NCBI RefSeq assembly: GCF_005862305.2
Contig: NZ_CP054021.1
Span: 2,808,501-2,872,500, forward strand
DNA: 64,000 bases
Direction of reading: 5' to 3'
Source: Rhizobium indicum
GTDB lineage: Bacteria; Pseudomonadota; Alphaproteobacteria; Rhizobiales; Rhizobiaceae
The notes below the pieces were generated by a model, which saw nothing but the letters and a program-made list of their open reading frames with translations, was not told where the DNA came from and did not search any database. Of the stretch, positions 34,177 through 43,818 are shown piece by piece. The position numbers were made by a program, and so were the translations under genes. How positions within the stretch are numbered: position 1 is the first letter of the stretch; each line of letters opens with the position of its first letter.

Positions 34177-35199
34177 ATGTCGGATAAGTTGGAGCGGGAC
34201 GTTTTCGGGCAGACGCAGGCGGGCGAGACCGTCTATCGCGTCGTGATCAAGGGCGGCGGGCTGACGGCCAAGATCATCAGCTGGGGCGCGGTCATCCAGG
34301 ATCTGCGTCTCGAAGGACATGATGCGCCGCTGCAGCTCGGCTTCGACGATTTCGACAGCTACCTCCTCTATTCGTCCTACTTCGGCGCGACGCCCGGCCG
34401 CTGCGCCAACCGCGTCGGCGGCGGCAGGTTCACGCTTGACGGCAAGGACTATCAGCTCGAGCCGAATGAAAACGGCGTCACGCATCTGCATGGCGGCAGC
34501 GACAATATCGCCAAACGCAATTGGACGATCGTCGAGCATGACCACGACCGCGTGGTGCTGAAGATCGTCGATCCCGATGGCCGCGCCGGCTATCCCGGCA
34601 ATTGCACCATCCAGGCGACTTTCTGGGTGCATGGCAATGGTGAACTGTCGATCACCTACGAATCGACCAGCGACCAGCCGACGCTCGCCAATGTCTGCCA
34701 GCACGCCTATTTCAATCTCGACGGCCGCGAAGATGCACTTGGCCATGACATCATGATAGCCGCCGATCACTATCTGCCGACTGATGAGAAGCAGGTGCCG
34801 ACCGGTGAGATCCGTCCCGTCGAGGGCACGGAATTCGATTTCCGCGAGATGGCGCCGATGAAGCGTTTCGTCGGCAGCCAACAAGCGTTTTACGACCATA
34901 ATTTCTGCCTGTCGGGCGAGCGTACCGCCAAGCGGAGCGTCGCGCTTGCCCGCAGCCTCTATTCCGGTGTGTCGCTGGAAGTGCGCAGCACGGAGCCAGG
35001 CGTGCAGTTCTATGCCGGCTTCAAGCTCGATGTCGGGGCGCCCGGCATCGGCGGGCGCAAATACGGTCCATTCGCCGGCTTCTGCCTGGAGACACAGGTC
35101 TGGCCGGATGCCATCAATCACCAAGGTTTTCCGAATGCGGTCCTGCGCCCCGGCGAAGTGCTGCGCCAGGAGACGGATTATATCTTCACCAAGAACTGA
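34177..35199 (+). CDS. galM: Aldose 1-epimerase
   Basis: Mutarotase interconverting alpha and beta anomers of aldoses, 340 residues. Landmarks are ISWGAVIQDLRLEG, SYFGATPGRCANRVGGGRF with the substrate-contacting Arg, and GVTHLHGG. The catalytic His lies in NVCQHAYFNLDG and the catalytic Glu in FCLETQVWPDAINH. The ATG at 34177 (MSDKLERDVFG) is chosen. The stop is immediately followed by a very long perfect hairpin. No sugar operon adjoins it apart from the amino-sugar genes after two terminator-like structures. Confidence 0.94.
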   Translation: MSDKLERDVFGQTQAGETVYRVVIKGGGLTAKIISWGAVIQDLRLEGHDAPLQLGFDDFDSYLLYSSYFGATPGRCANRVGGGRFTLDGKDYQLEPNENGVTHLHGGSDNIAKRNWTIVEHDHDRVVLKIVDPDGRAGYPGNCTIQATFWVHGNGELSITYESTSDQPTLANVCQHAYFNLDGREDALGHDIMIAADHYLPTDEKQVPTGEIRPVEGTEFDFREMAPMKRFVGSQQAFYDHNFCLSGERTAKRSVALARSLYSGVSLEVRSTEPGVQFYAGFKLDVGAPGIGGRKYGPFAGFCLETQVWPDAINHQGFPNAVLRPGEVLRQETDYIFTKN

Positions 35200-35247
35200 G
35201 CATCCTCCAGCGCCGCGCGTTTAGTAACGCGCGGCGCTGGAGGATGC
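35200..35247. repeat. Perfect 22-bp hairpin immediately after galM
   Basis: Arms 35200-35221 and 35226-35247 are exact reverse complements around a TAGT loop, starting at the base after the galM stop. No T run follows, so it is not a standard terminator; it could protect the mRNA 3' end or be a mobile palindrome remnant. Confidence 0.85.
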
Positions 35248-35272
35248 ACGGCTGTCAAATTTGATCGCTATG

Positions 35273-35307
35273 AAACCCTCGACGGTCCGCCGGCGAGGGT
35301 TTTTTTA
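35273..35307 (+). terminator. Intrinsic terminator upstream of the nag operon
   Basis: AAACCCTCG pairs with CGAGGGTTT around ACGGTCCGCCGG, followed by seven T. It probably ends the galM transcript. Confidence 0.85.
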
Positions 35308-35326
35308 TTCCGTGCTCGATTCCGAC

Positions 35327-35375
35327 TTGCCGATTGGTTCTATATAGGTTCTATTGTGCGCCCATGGATAGAACC
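35327..35375 (+). promoter_or_regulatory. Promoter and GntR operator repeats of the amino-sugar operon
   Basis: GGTTCTAT occurs at 35336-35343 and 35347-35354 as direct repeats, and inverted as ATAGAACC at 35368-35375 just inside the gene. A possible -35 TTGCCG (35327) and -10 TCTATT (35350) have a 17-bp spacer and overlap the repeats. The transcript would begin within a few bases of the ATG. Confidence 0.6.
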
Positions 35376-36137
35376 AGTCTGATAGCGGAACTGAACAGCC
35401 GCGGCCTGCGTGACGAGGCGCTGACCGGGCCGCTTTACAAGCGGCTGGCGCAGACGCTGACCGGCCTCATTCAGGAAGGGCTACTGAAGCCCGGCACGGC
35501 GCTGCCGGGCGAGCGCGACCTTGCCGAGGCTCTGAAACTCGGCCGCGTTACCGTGCGCACCGCCTATCGCGATCTGATGGCATCCGGCGCACTGGAATCG
35601 CGCCATGGAAGCGGTACTTTCGTATCGAGCAGGGTGGAACGCATGGAACAGTCGCTGTGGCGGCTTTCCTCCTTCTCCGCCGACATGCGCTCGCGCGGGC
35701 GTCTGCCGGCCGCACGGATATTGTCGCGGGCGGTCAACACGCCGTCGCCGGAGGAATCCTTCCTGCTCGGCCTCGGCGGCGACGAGCCGGTGCTGAGGCT
35801 CGACCGCTTGCGCCTTGCCGACGGCCTGCCGCTGGCGATCGAACGCGCCGTGGTGCCGATCAAGTTCCTGGGGCACGACGCCGGCGGCGAGGGATCGCTC
35901 TATGATGCGCTGACGGCCAGTGGCCACAGGCCCGTGCGCGCGCTGCAGCGGCTGACCGCGGTCACGCTCGATCCGTCGTCTGCCGCGATCCTGAACGTCA
36001 AATCAGGCGCGCCGGCGCTTCTGATCGAACGTGTCTCGCGCCTGGAAGACCAGCGCGTCGTCGAATACACCCGCTCGCATTATCGCGGCGATGCCTATGA
36101 TTTCGTTGCCGAATTGAGAATCGGAGATGACCTATGA
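35364..36137 (+). CDS. GntR/HutC family regulator of the amino-sugar operon
   Basis: 257-residue regulator. The GntR winged helix is at residues 20-85 (PGERDLAEALKLGRVTVRTA) and ends with ALESRHGSGTFVSS. The C-terminal UTRA ligand-binding domain contains LRLDRLRLADGLPLAIERAV and VVEYTRSHYRGDAYDF. The ATG at 35364 lacks a clear ribosome-binding site and lies close to the predicted start of transcription. It overlaps the SIS gene by four bases and is most like NagR/DasR regulators that sense amino-sugar phosphates. Confidence 0.9.
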   Translation: MDRTSLIAELNSRGLRDEALTGPLYKRLAQTLTGLIQEGLLKPGTALPGERDLAEALKLGRVTVRTAYRDLMASGALESRHGSGTFVSSRVERMEQSLWRLSSFSADMRSRGRLPAARILSRAVNTPSPEESFLLGLGGDEPVLRLDRLRLADGLPLAIERAVVPIKFLGHDAGGEGSLYDALTASGHRPVRALQRLTAVTLDPSSAAILNVKSGAPALLIERVSRLEDQRVVEYTRSHYRGDAYDFVAELRIGDDL

Positions 36138-37165
36138 ATGACAACCAGTCACTGATGCTGCAGGAAGCCGGCCAATCGCCAGAGGTGGTCGCCACGCTGC
36201 TCGAAAAGGAAAAACCGGTCTTTGCCGAGATCGCCCGGCTGTTTTCGTCCGCCCGCCCGAGCGTGGTGACGACGGCGGCGCGCGGCTCCTCGGACCACGC
36301 CGCCACCTTTTTCAAATATCTGTTCGAGATCACCTGTGGCGTTCCGGTCGCCTCGCTCGGCCCGTCGATCGCTTCGGTCTATGGTGCGGCGCTGCATCTG
36401 AAGGGCGGTGTCCATTTCACCGTCTCGCAGTCGGGTGCCAGCCCCGACATCGTCGCGCTGCAGGATGCAGCGAAGAAGGGCGGAGCAACGACGATCGCCG
36501 TCGTCAACGTCACCGATAGCCCGCTTGCGAAGCAGGCCGACATCGTTCTCGGTCTCAATGCCGGCGCGGAAAAGAGTGTCGCGGCGACAAAATCCTTCAT
36601 CGCCTCGGTCGCCGCCCTTTCCGGGGTGACGGCTGCGATCGGCGGTGCGTCCGATTTGCAGGCGGCGCTCGGCAAGCTGCCGGAGGCGCTGTCGGCGACC
36701 GCCGGGATCGACACGGCGGCAGCCGAGGAGGTGCTCTTCAACGCGACCTCGCTTTATACGGCCGGCCGTGGCCCAGCCTTCGCGATCGCGCTCGAAGCTG
36801 CGCTGAAGGCCAAGGAAACCTCCGGCCTGCATGCCGAAGCCTTTTCGCTGGCGGAACTGATGCATGGCCCGATGCGCCTGGTGCAGCCGGGCTTCCCGAT
36901 CGTCGCCTTTGCGCCTGACGACGCGGCCTTCGCCAACAATGTGCAGGCGCTGGAACGCCTGCAGAAACTCGGCGCCACCACCGTCGGCTTCTCGACGCAG
37001 CCGCTTTCCGGCGTCCATCTGCGCGTACCGACGACGGGCAACGGCCTTGTCGATCCGCTGGTGTCGCTGCTTGTCTACTACCGGCTGATCGAGTCGGTGA
37101 CGCGCCGCAAGGGCTTCGATCCCGACAAGCCGGCAAACCTGCTCAAGGTGACGGAGACGGTTTGA
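36134..37165 (+). CDS. SIS-domain glucosamine-6-phosphate deaminase (NagB-II type)
   Basis: 343-residue cytoplasmic protein with two SIS domains and no N-terminal glutaminase. Motifs are TTAARGSSDHAATFFKYL, FTVSQSGASPDIVALQDAAK and AATKSFIASVAALSG. The second domain has YTAGRGPAFAIALEAALKAK and a late HAEAFSLAELMHGPM. This is the isomerase half of GlmS working as a deaminase, GlcN6P to Fru6P plus ammonia. Start ATG at 36134 overlaps the regulator stop (ATGA). nagA follows directly, so N-acetylglucosamine catabolism is likely. Confidence 0.9.
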   Translation: MNDNQSLMLQEAGQSPEVVATLLEKEKPVFAEIARLFSSARPSVVTTAARGSSDHAATFFKYLFEITCGVPVASLGPSIASVYGAALHLKGGVHFTVSQSGASPDIVALQDAAKKGGATTIAVVNVTDSPLAKQADIVLGLNAGAEKSVAATKSFIASVAALSGVTAAIGGASDLQAALGKLPEALSATAGIDTAAAEEVLFNATSLYTAGRGPAFAIALEAALKAKETSGLHAEAFSLAELMHGPMRLVQPGFPIVAFAPDDAAFANNVQALERLQKLGATTVGFSTQPLSGVHLRVPTTGNGLVDPLVSLLVYYRLIESVTRRKGFDPDKPANLLKVTETV

Positions 37166-38316
37166 TGGCCCGCAAGATCTTCCTCGGCGCCCGCATTTTC
37201 GACGGCGAGCGCTTCCACGACGACAAAGCCCTCATCGTTGCCGGCGGCCGCGTCGAAGCGATCGTCGCAAGAAATGATCTGCCGGACGGCGAGGTGGTGA
37301 CGCTTGCCGGTGGTGTTTTGTCGGCCGGCTTCATCGATGCGCAGGTCAATGGCGGCGCCGGGCGGATGCTGAACGACCAGCCTTCCGTTGCCTCGATGGA
37401 CATCATCGCCGGCGGGCACCGTCCCTATGGCACGACGTCGCTGCTGCCGACGCTGATCACCGACACATCAGAGGCCTCCATTGCCGCCATCGAGGCCGCC
37501 AAGGAGGCAGTGAAAATGAACCGCGGCGTCGCCGGCTTGCATCTCGAAGGCCCGCATCTGGCGCCTGCGAGGAAGGGCGCGCATCTGGCCGAACTGATGC
37601 GGCCGGTGGAGGACCGCGATGTCAAAGCCTTCATCCGGGCGCGCGAGGCGATCGGCACGCTGCTGGTCACCATGGCCGCCGAGCAGGTGACGGTTGCCCA
37701 GGTGCGCGAGCTTGCGGAAGCCGGCGTCACCGTCAGCATCGGCCATTCCGATTGTTCGAGCGAGGCGGCGGAAGAACGTTTCGATGCCGGCGCGCGGGGC
37801 GTCACGCATCTCTTCAACGCCATGAGCCAGTTGGGACACCGGGCGCCCGGTCTCGTCGGCGCAGCGATCGATCATCCCTCGACCTGGTGCGGCATCATCG
37901 CCGACGGCCATCATGTCGATCCGAAGGCCCTGCGCACGGCGCTGCGCGCCAAACGCGGCGAAGGCAAGCTGTTCTTCGTCACCGACGCGATGTCGCTCGT
38001 CGGGTCGGAAAAGGACTCGTTCACGCTGAACGGGCGCACCGTCCGGCGCGAAAGGGGCGGCTTCTGCTCGAAGCTGGTGCTGTCCGACGGTACGCTGGCC
38101 GGTTCCGACGTCGACATGATCTCGACGATCCGTTACGGCGTCACCTATCTCGACCTGACGCTCGCCGAGGCCTTGCGCATGGCGACCCTTTATCCCGCGC
38201 GGTTTCTCAGGCTTGCCGATCGCGGCCATCTTTCGCCGGGCGCGCGTGCCGATCTCGTGCATCTCACCGATGCGCTTGCCGTCACCGCCATCTGGCTCAG
38301 CGGCGAAGTAGCCTGA
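37165..38316 (+). CDS. nagA: N-acetylglucosamine-6-phosphate deacetylase
   Basis: Metal-dependent amidohydrolase releasing acetate from GlcNAc-6-P, 383 residues. Motifs are [29 protein letters not shown] (metal-binding Glu), [20 protein letters not shown] (His) and [20 protein letters not shown]. The catalytic Asp lies in [11 protein letters not shown]. The ATG at 37165 overlaps the previous stop by one base (TGATG), so it is tightly coupled to the SIS deaminase that uses its product. Confidence 0.95.
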   Translation: MARKIFLGARIFDGERFHDDKALIVAGGRVEAIVARNDLPDGEVVTLAGGVLSAGFIDAQVNGGAGRMLNDQPSVASMDIIAGGHRPYGTTSLLPTLITDTSEASIAAIEAAKEAVKMNRGVAGLHLEGPHLAPARKGAHLAELMRPVEDRDVKAFIRAREAIGTLLVTMAAEQVTVAQVRELAEAGVTVSIGHSDCSSEAAEERFDAGARGVTHLFNAMSQLGHRAPGLVGAAIDHPSTWCGIIADGHHVDPKALRTALRAKRGEGKLFFVTDAMSLVGSEKDSFTLNGRTVRRERGGFCSKLVLSDGTLAGSDVDMISTIRYGVTYLDLTLAEALRMATLYPARFLRLADRGHLSPGARADLVHLTDALAVTAIWLSGEVA

Positions 38317-38333
38317 AATCAAGGATAAGCCGG

Positions 38334-39062
38334 ATGACTGACATTACCGATGCCTACTTCTCCAATCTGATCGGCCGGCTGGAAGAACTCAAGCAGACGC
38401 TTGCCCAGCCGATGGCGCAGGCAGCAGCCGTCATCCTCGATGCTGCCCATGGCGACAAGCGCGTCTATGTCTTCGGCACCGGCCATTCGCATATGCTGGC
38501 GGAAGAGGTGCACTATCGTGCCGGCGGGCTCGCCTTCACCGTGCCGGTACTCGTCGGCTCGGCCATGCTGCACGAGGGCGCGGTCATCAGTTCGGTCTAT
38601 GAGCGCACGCAGGGCCTGGTGCGGCCGATGCTGGAGCGTTACGGCATGCAGCCGGGCGATGTCATCATCATCGCCTCCAATTCGGGCGTGAACGCCGCGC
38701 CGATCGAGGCCGCCGACTATGCGCGCGAAATCGGCGCAAAGGTGATTGCCATCACGTCGATCGCCTATTCCTCAGCGATCGCCAATGGACGCCGGCGGCT
38801 CGCCGACGTGGCCGATGTGGTGCTCGACAACGGGCTGCCACCGGGTGACGCCGTCGTCGATCTCGAAGGCACGGGGCTTAGGGTTGGGCCAGTCTCGACG
38901 GCGGTCGGGGTGACCGTCATCAATGCGATCTTCGCCGAAGTCGCCTCGGAGCTTTCCAAATCCGGCGATGCGCCAATTTATCTCAGCGCCAACATGCCGG
39001 GTGCTGCCGAGATCAACCAGAAGCTCGTCAAGAAATACCGGCCGCGCAACCCGCATCTCTAA
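38334..39062 (+). CDS. SIS-domain protein, UPF0309 family
   Basis: 242-residue single-SIS phosphosugar-binding protein. The core reads [20 protein letters not shown], then [20 protein letters not shown] and [14 protein letters not shown]0309 members are predicted phosphosugar isomerases/etherases related to MurQ, but none with sure function comes to mind. AAGGA lies nine bases before the ATG at 38334. It is the last gene of the gntR-SIS-nagA unit, 17 bp after nagA. A role in recycling murein or chitin amino sugars is inference. Confidence 0.88.
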   Translation: MTDITDAYFSNLIGRLEELKQTLAQPMAQAAAVILDAAHGDKRVYVFGTGHSHMLAEEVHYRAGGLAFTVPVLVGSAMLHEGAVISSVYERTQGLVRPMLERYGMQPGDVIIIASNSGVNAAPIEAADYAREIGAKVIAITSIAYSSAIANGRRRLADVADVVLDNGLPPGDAVVDLEGTGLRVGPVSTAVGVTVINAIFAEVASELSKSGDAPIYLSANMPGAAEINQKLVKKYRPRNPHL

Positions 39063-39063
39063 A

Positions 39064-39214
39064 GCATGTCGCGCAAAAGTGTGCCGCGGTTTTGCGATAA
39101 CGACATGCGTAAAAACAAAGACCTAAAGCGCGATGAGCGAATCTGAAAGATCGCGACGCGCTTTAGAGCTTGATGCCGAAAAGTGTGAGCGGCTTTCGGA
39201 CGGCATCACGCTCT
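39064..39214. repeat. Three-palindrome mosaic element downstream of nag operon
   Basis: Consecutive palindromes: 39064-39108 (GCATGTCG / CGACATGC arms around a CGCAAAA...TTTTGCG core), 39122-39164 (CTAAAGCGCG / CGCGCTTTAG region) and 39165-39214 (type A core, inverted). Parts one and two recur in inverse order and orientation at 61193-61276. Confidence 0.85.
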
Positions 39215-39239
39215 ACTTATTAATTGAGACGGCGGATAC

Positions 39240-39264
39240 AAAAAAAGGCCGGCGTGAGCCGGCC
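39240..39264 (-). terminator. Intrinsic terminator of efp
   Basis: Read on the minus strand: GGCCGGC, loop TCAC, GCCGGCC, then seven T. It lies 23 bp after the efp stop. Confidence 0.9.
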
Positions 39265-39287
39265 TCTTCGATAGGCTGAAACCAGGA

Positions 39288-39857
39288 TCAGTCCTTGGCG
39301 CGTTCGACGTAGGAATTGTCTTCCGTCGCGATGACGACGCGGGTGCCGGCATTGATGTGCGGCGGCACCATGGCGCGCACGCCGTTCGACAAAATCGCCG
39401 GCTTGTAGGAGGACGATGCCGTCTGTCCCTTGACGACCGGTTCCGTCTCCATGATTTCGAGCGTGACGTGGCGCGGCAGTTGGAGCGCCAGCGCAATACC
39501 TTCATGCATCGAGAGGATGCAGGACATGCCTTCCTGCAGATAAGCCTTGTCGTCACCCATCGTGGCGACATCGACGACGACCTGATCGTAGCTCGCCGGG
39601 TTCATGAAGTGGAAGCCTTCGCCGTCTTCATAGAGAAACTGGAAGGAGACGTCTTCGACGAAGGCGCGCTCGACCTGTTCGGTGGTGCGCCAGCGCTCGG
39701 AAACCTTCACGCCGTCGACGATGCGGCGCATGTCGACCTGGGTGACCGGCGTGCCTTTGCCCGGATGAAAGTTCTGGGCGGTGAGAACGACGTAGAGCTT
39801 GCCGTCGACATCGAGAACGTTGCCCTTGCGGACCGAAGAGGCGATGACCTTGACCAT
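39288..39857 (-). CDS. efp: Translation elongation factor P
   Basis: 189-residue factor that rescues ribosomes stalled on polyproline. The KOW-like N-domain has the modified-lysine loop [12 protein letters not shown], with Lys34 at the tip. The OB domains contain [17 protein letters not shown] and a C-terminal [16 protein letters not shown]. The ATG at 39857 has AAGGAAG upstream; the frame to 39977 is only an extension. It is divergent from epmA-epmB, whose products beta-lysylate Lys34. Confidence 0.97.
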   Translation of the reverse strand: MVKVIASSVRKGNVLDVDGKLYVVLTAQNFHPGKGTPVTQVDMRRIVDGVKVSERWRTTEQVERAFVEDVSFQFLYEDGEGFHFMNPASYDQVVVDVATMGDDKAYLQEGMSCILSMHEGIALALQLPRHVTLEIMETEPVVKGQTASSSYKPAILSNGVRAMVPPHINAGTRVVIATEDNSYVERAKD

Positions 39858-40006
39858 AAGACTTCCTTGTAACTCGGCTTTCGGCGTCGTAAATGACTGT
39901 CGAGACGCCCCCGAAGACGCAAATGTTTTTCTTTGGGGCGCAACTAACCTAAAATCCGGGAAATAGCCACCCCCCATACCGGCCTCTCCGGCGAAGAAAG
40001 CTTGGA

Positions 40007-41068
40007 ATGAACTCTTCGGCGAAAGCGTCCCCCTGGTGGACCCCGTCCGTGCATGCAGACCGCCGTCCGCTCCTGATCGGACGCAATGCGATCCAGGCGG
40101 CGTTGCGCGGGTTTTTCGCGCGCGAGGATTTCATCGAGGTGGATACGGCGGTGCTGCAGGTCTCTCCCGGCAACGAGGCGCATCTGCATGCCTTCGCGAC
40201 GGAAGCGCTGACGACGGATGGGCAAAAGGCGCCGTTCTACCTTCATACCTCGCCGGAATTTGCCTGCAAGAAGCTGCTTGCGGCGGGCGAGGAGCGCATC
40301 TCGTGTTTTGCCCATGTCTATCGCAACCGCGAGCGCGGGCCGCTGCATCATCCTGAGTTCACCATGCTCGAATGGTATCGGGCCGGCGAAAGCTACGAGA
40401 GCCTGATGATGGATTGCGTGCGGATCCTGGCGCTGGCGACTGAGACGGTGAAGACCGGCAAGCTTGCCTATCGCGGTGCCGAGAGCGATCCCTTCGCCGG
40501 GCCGGAGCGGACCAGCGTTGCCGAAGCGTTCGAGCGTCATGCCGGCATCGATCTTCTCGCCTCGGTCGTAGCCGACGGTTCGACCGATCGCGACCATCTG
40601 GCCGCCGAGATGAAGCGCGTCGGCATGCGTGTTGCCGATGACGACGGTTGGGCCGATCTCTTCAGCCGGGTGCTGGTCGAAAAGATCGAGCCGCATCTCG
40701 GTTTCGGCCGCATCACCATTCTCGACGAATATCCGGTCTCGGAGGCAGCCCTTGCCCGTCCCTCGGCGCGCGACTCCAGGGTTGCCGAACGTTTCGAGCT
40801 CTATGCCTGCGGCGTCGAGCTTGCGAACGGCTTCGGTGAACTCACCAACGCTGCCGAACAGCGGCGACGGTTCGAGATCGAGATGGCCGAGAAGGCGCGG
40901 GTCTACGGCGAGACCTATCCGATTGACGAGGATTTCCTCGCCGCGCTGTCGCTGATGCCTGAGGCAAGCGGTATCGCGCTCGGCTTCGACCGGTTGGTGA
41001 TGCTGGCGACGGGAGCATCGCGCATCGACCAGGTGCTCTGGGCGCCGGTGGCGGAGTATGGAAGATGA
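40007..41068 (+). CDS. epmA: EF-P lysine lysyltransferase EpmA (PoxA/GenX)
   Basis: Class II lysyl-tRNA synthetase paralogue lacking the anticodon-binding domain, 353 residues. It activates beta-lysine and attaches it to Lys34 of EF-P. Class II motifs are motif 2 ([20 protein letters not shown] then MLEWYRAG) and motif 3 ([15 protein letters not shown]). [20 protein letters not shown] is the LysRS-type substrate site. Divergent from efp and overlapping epmB by four bases. Confidence 0.95.
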   Translation: MNSSAKASPWWTPSVHADRRPLLIGRNAIQAALRGFFAREDFIEVDTAVLQVSPGNEAHLHAFATEALTTDGQKAPFYLHTSPEFACKKLLAAGEERISCFAHVYRNRERGPLHHPEFTMLEWYRAGESYESLMMDCVRILALATETVKTGKLAYRGAESDPFAGPERTSVAEAFERHAGIDLLASVVADGSTDRDHLAAEMKRVGMRVADDDGWADLFSRVLVEKIEPHLGFGRITILDEYPVSEAALARPSARDSRVAERFELYACGVELANGFGELTNAAEQRRRFEIEMAEKARVYGETYPIDEDFLAALSLMPEASGIALGFDRLVMLATGASRIDQVLWAPVAEYGR

Positions 41069-42117
41069 ATGTCGTCAAATCGATCAAGAGCGTCCACGAT
41101 CTTGTGAAGGCGGGGCTGGTCGTGCCTGCCGATCGTGCGAGGCTTGAGGAGGTTGCGGCGCGCTACGCGATTGCGTTGACGCCTGCGATCAGCAAGCTCA
41201 TCGATCGAGCCGATCCCGATGATCCGATCGCTCGGCAATTCGTGCCCGATGCGGCAGAACTCACGATCGCCCCGGAAGAACGCACCGATCCGATCGGCGA
41301 TCATGCCCACAGCCCCGTCGAAGGCATCGTTCACCGCTATCCCGATCGTGTCTTGCTCAAGGCCGTGCATGTCTGCCCGGTCTATTGCCGCTTCTGCTTC
41401 CGGCGCGAAATGGTCGGGCCGCAAGGCCTCGGCACGCTCGATGCGGCGGCGATGCAGGCCGCTTTCGATTACATCCGCGGTCATGAGGAGATCTGGGAGG
41501 TCATCCTCACCGGCGGCGATCCGCTGGTGCTTTCGCCGCGCCGGCTCCGCGAGATCATGGAGGCGCTTGCCGAGATCGCGCATGTGAAGATCGTGCGTTT
41601 CCATACGCGTGTTCCGGTCGTCGACCCCGAGAAGATCGATGCGGCGCTGATCGCCGCTCTGAAGGCGAGCGGCAAGACGGTCTATGTCGCGCTGCATGCC
41701 AACCACCCCCGGGAACTGACGCCGGAAGCGCGGGCGGCTTGCGGCCGCCTCGTCGATGCCGGCATCGCCATGGTCAGCCAGTCGGTGCTGCTCAAGGGTG
41801 TCAACGACGATCCCGACGTGCTGGCGAAGCTGATGAAGGCCTTCGTCGAAATCCGCGTCAAACCCTATTACCTGCATCATCCGGATCTGGCGCCTGGCAC
41901 CAGCCATTTCAGAGTGACGATCGAGGAGGGGCAGGAGATCGTCGCGGCGCTGCGCGGGCGGATTTCCGGTCTCTGCCAGCCGGCCTACATCCTCGATATC
42001 CCCGGCGGTCACGGCAAGGCCGTCGTCAGTGGGAGCGCGATCCGGGCAACAGGCGACGGATGTTATTCCGTCACCGATTATCGCGGCGGCGAGCATTCCT
42101 ATCCGCCGGCCGATTGA
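41065..42117 (+). CDS. epmB: EF-P beta-lysylation protein EpmB (lysine 2,3-aminomutase family)
   Basis: Radical SAM enzyme of 350 residues converting lysine to beta-lysine for EF-P modification. The radical SAM cysteines are C104, C108 and C111 (VCPVYCRFCF). ILTGGDPLVLSPRRLREIM and RFHTRVPVVDPEKI are aminomutase signatures. PYYLHHPDLAPGTSHFRV contains PLP/zinc-region residues. The ATGA overlap with epmA shows coupling. Together with efp this makes the complete EF-P modification pathway. Confidence 0.93.
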   Translation: MNVVKSIKSVHDLVKAGLVVPADRARLEEVAARYAIALTPAISKLIDRADPDDPIARQFVPDAAELTIAPEERTDPIGDHAHSPVEGIVHRYPDRVLLKAVHVCPVYCRFCFRREMVGPQGLGTLDAAAMQAAFDYIRGHEEIWEVILTGGDPLVLSPRRLREIMEALAEIAHVKIVRFHTRVPVVDPEKIDAALIAALKASGKTVYVALHANHPRELTPEARAACGRLVDAGIAMVSQSVLLKGVNDDPDVLAKLMKAFVEIRVKPYYLHHPDLAPGTSHFRVTIEEGQEIVAALRGRISGLCQPAYILDIPGGHGKAVVSGSAIRATGDGCYSVTDYRGGEHSYPPAD

Positions 42118-42193
42118 GACAAAACGCGGCGTTTGCGTGTCATTTCTGTACTCTCCACGCCAGAAACCAGAGTGTGTCGCAGTATCGAAATTA

Positions 42194-42214
42194 CCTTAAG
42201 TCATTGATTTAAGG
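42194..42214. promoter_or_regulatory. Inverted repeat upstream of the carrier-protein operon
   Basis: CCTTAA / TTAAGG arms around a 9-base spacer in the AT-rich region between epmB and the carrier-protein gene. It may be an operator or a weak terminator for epmB. No T run follows. Confidence 0.4.
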
Positions 42215-42380
42215 TGGTTGTTTACGACGGAGCGGGAGTGATCGCTAAAATCCTAACTGTGAGCCTTAGTCATATTTAACTCAATTAATTAGCGGAATGT
42301 TCTGTTTTCCGCACTAAAAGAACGCTCATGACAAGGCGATGAACGCCGGTTCGGGATCATGAGAATCTTGGAGTGATGGG

Positions 42381-42632
42381 ATGAATAAGGCAATCCGCGA
42401 CCTCGTAGCCAAATTCGGCAAGCTTCCTGGGTCGATCGACCAGGTCGCCGACGACGCCGATCTTTATGCGGCGGGTTTGACGTCCTTTGCTTCTGTGCAG
42501 TTGATGCTTGGCCTCGAAGAGGCCTTCGACATCGAATTTCCCGACAATCTCCTGAACCGCAAATCCTTCGCGAGCATCTCGGCCATCGCCAGGACCGTCG
42601 ATCTGATCCGGGACAGCCGGAAGGTCGCCTGA
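42381..42632 (+). CDS. Stand-alone acyl/aminoacyl carrier protein
   Basis: 83-residue carrier protein with four-helix ACP layout. The phosphopantetheine serine is Ser35 in YAAGLTSFASVQLMLGLEEA; the usual DSL is LTS here, as in carrier proteins paired with aminoacyl:CP ligases. The C-terminal helix follows DNLLNRKSFASISAIA. GGAG lies seven bases before the ATG. It starts the operon, and its stop overlaps the dehydrogenase start by one base. It is probably loaded with an amino acid by the ligase encoded at 43819-44727. Confidence 0.92.
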   Translation: MNKAIRDLVAKFGKLPGSIDQVADDADLYAAGLTSFASVQLMLGLEEAFDIEFPDNLLNRKSFASISAIARTVDLIRDSRKVA

Positions 42633-43813
42633 TGAATTTCCCCGTCAAGATCATGCAGGACGGTCTTGTCACAAGGGTAGCCCGTGTCGCCGAAATCGCG
42701 GCGAAACACGCGGATACCGTTGATGCCGAGGCCCGCTTCCCCCGGGAAGCCGTCGATGCGATGAAGGCCGAAAGGCTGCTCGGCATCCAGGTGCCGCGCC
42801 ACTTCGGCGGCGAATCCGCCTCGATCACCGAGATCGCCGAATTGTGCTCGATGCTCGGCCAGGCCTGCGCTGCAAGCGCCATGGTCTTCGCCATGCACCA
42901 CATCAAGCTGTCGAGCCTCGTTGAACATGGCGCCGACAGCGAATGGCATCGCGGTTTCATGCGCCGCATCGCAGCCGAGCAGTTGCTGATCGCATCCGCC
43001 ACCACCGAAGGCGGTATCGGCGGAAATCTGCGCAACAGCATCTGCGCGGTCGAGGTCGATGGCGACACGTGCCGCCTCGAAAAGGATGCGACCGTCATTT
43101 CCTACGGCTCGCACGCCGACGCCATCCTTATCACCTCGCGCGCCCATGCGCAGGCGGCTTCCTCCGATCAGGTGCTGACGGCCTTCCTCAAGGACCAGTA
43201 CACGATCGAGAAAACGCATGTCTGGAATACCCTCGGCATGCGCGGCACCTGCTCCGATGGGTTCCTGTTCAAGGGCGAAGCGCCGGCTTGCCAGATCCTG
43301 CCGAAGCCTTTCGCTGAGATCGCGGCGCAATCCATGCTCGCCTCTTCGCATCTGCTTTGGAGCGGCGTCTGGTACGGCATCGCCGTCGATGCCGTTGTGC
43401 GCGCCCAGGCTTTCGTGCGCGCTGCCGCCCGCAAGGCGCCGGATGCCCAGCCGCCGGGCGCGCTGCGCCTCGCCGAGGTTTCGAACCTGCTGCAGATGGT
43501 GAAATCCAACGTGGTTGCCGGCCTCAAGGCCTATGAGGATGCCAAGGCCGATGCCGACAGGCTGTCTTCGATGGGATTTGCGGTGGCGATGAACAATGTC
43601 AAAATTGCCTCGTCCGAGACGATCCTGGAGATCGTCAACCATGCCATGCTGATCTGCGGCATCATGGGCTACAAGAACGGCACGCCCTTCAGCCTCGGAC
43701 GCCATCTGCGCGACGCGCATTCCGCACAGCTCATGATTTCGAATGACCGCATCCTCGGCAACACGTCGAGCATGCTTCTTGTCCATAAGCAGGACACTAG
43801 CCTACTGGGGTGA
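42632..43813 (+). CDS. Acyl-CoA dehydrogenase-like flavoprotein
   Basis: 393-residue FAD enzyme of the acyl-CoA dehydrogenase fold. It has an N-terminal helical domain ([40 protein letters not shown]), a middle domain with [20 protein letters not shown], and a C-terminal helical bundle. The substrate is presumably carried on the adjacent carrier protein rather than CoA, as with dehydrogenases that oxidise aminoacyl-S-carrier intermediates. The start overlaps the carrier-protein stop (TGATG). I could not assign the catalytic base with certainty. Confidence 0.85.
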   Translation: MNFPVKIMQDGLVTRVARVAEIAAKHADTVDAEARFPREAVDAMKAERLLGIQVPRHFGGESASITEIAELCSMLGQACAASAMVFAMHHIKLSSLVEHGADSEWHRGFMRRIAAEQLLIASATTEGGIGGNLRNSICAVEVDGDTCRLEKDATVISYGSHADAILITSRAHAQAASSDQVLTAFLKDQYTIEKTHVWNTLGMRGTCSDGFLFKGEAPACQILPKPFAEIAAQSMLASSHLLWSGVWYGIAVDAVVRAQAFVRAAARKAPDAQPPGALRLAEVSNLLQMVKSNVVAGLKAYEDAKADADRLSSMGFAVAMNNVKIASSETILEIVNHAMLICGIMGYKNGTPFSLGRHLRDAHSAQLMISNDRILGNTSSMLLVHKQDTSLLG

Positions 43814-43818
43814 CAGTC

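Noticed and set aside
42194..42300. Possible CtrA sites (TTAA-N7-TTAA) before the carrier-protein operon
   Set aside because: TTAA pairs are present but the spacings are 9 and 5, not 7.
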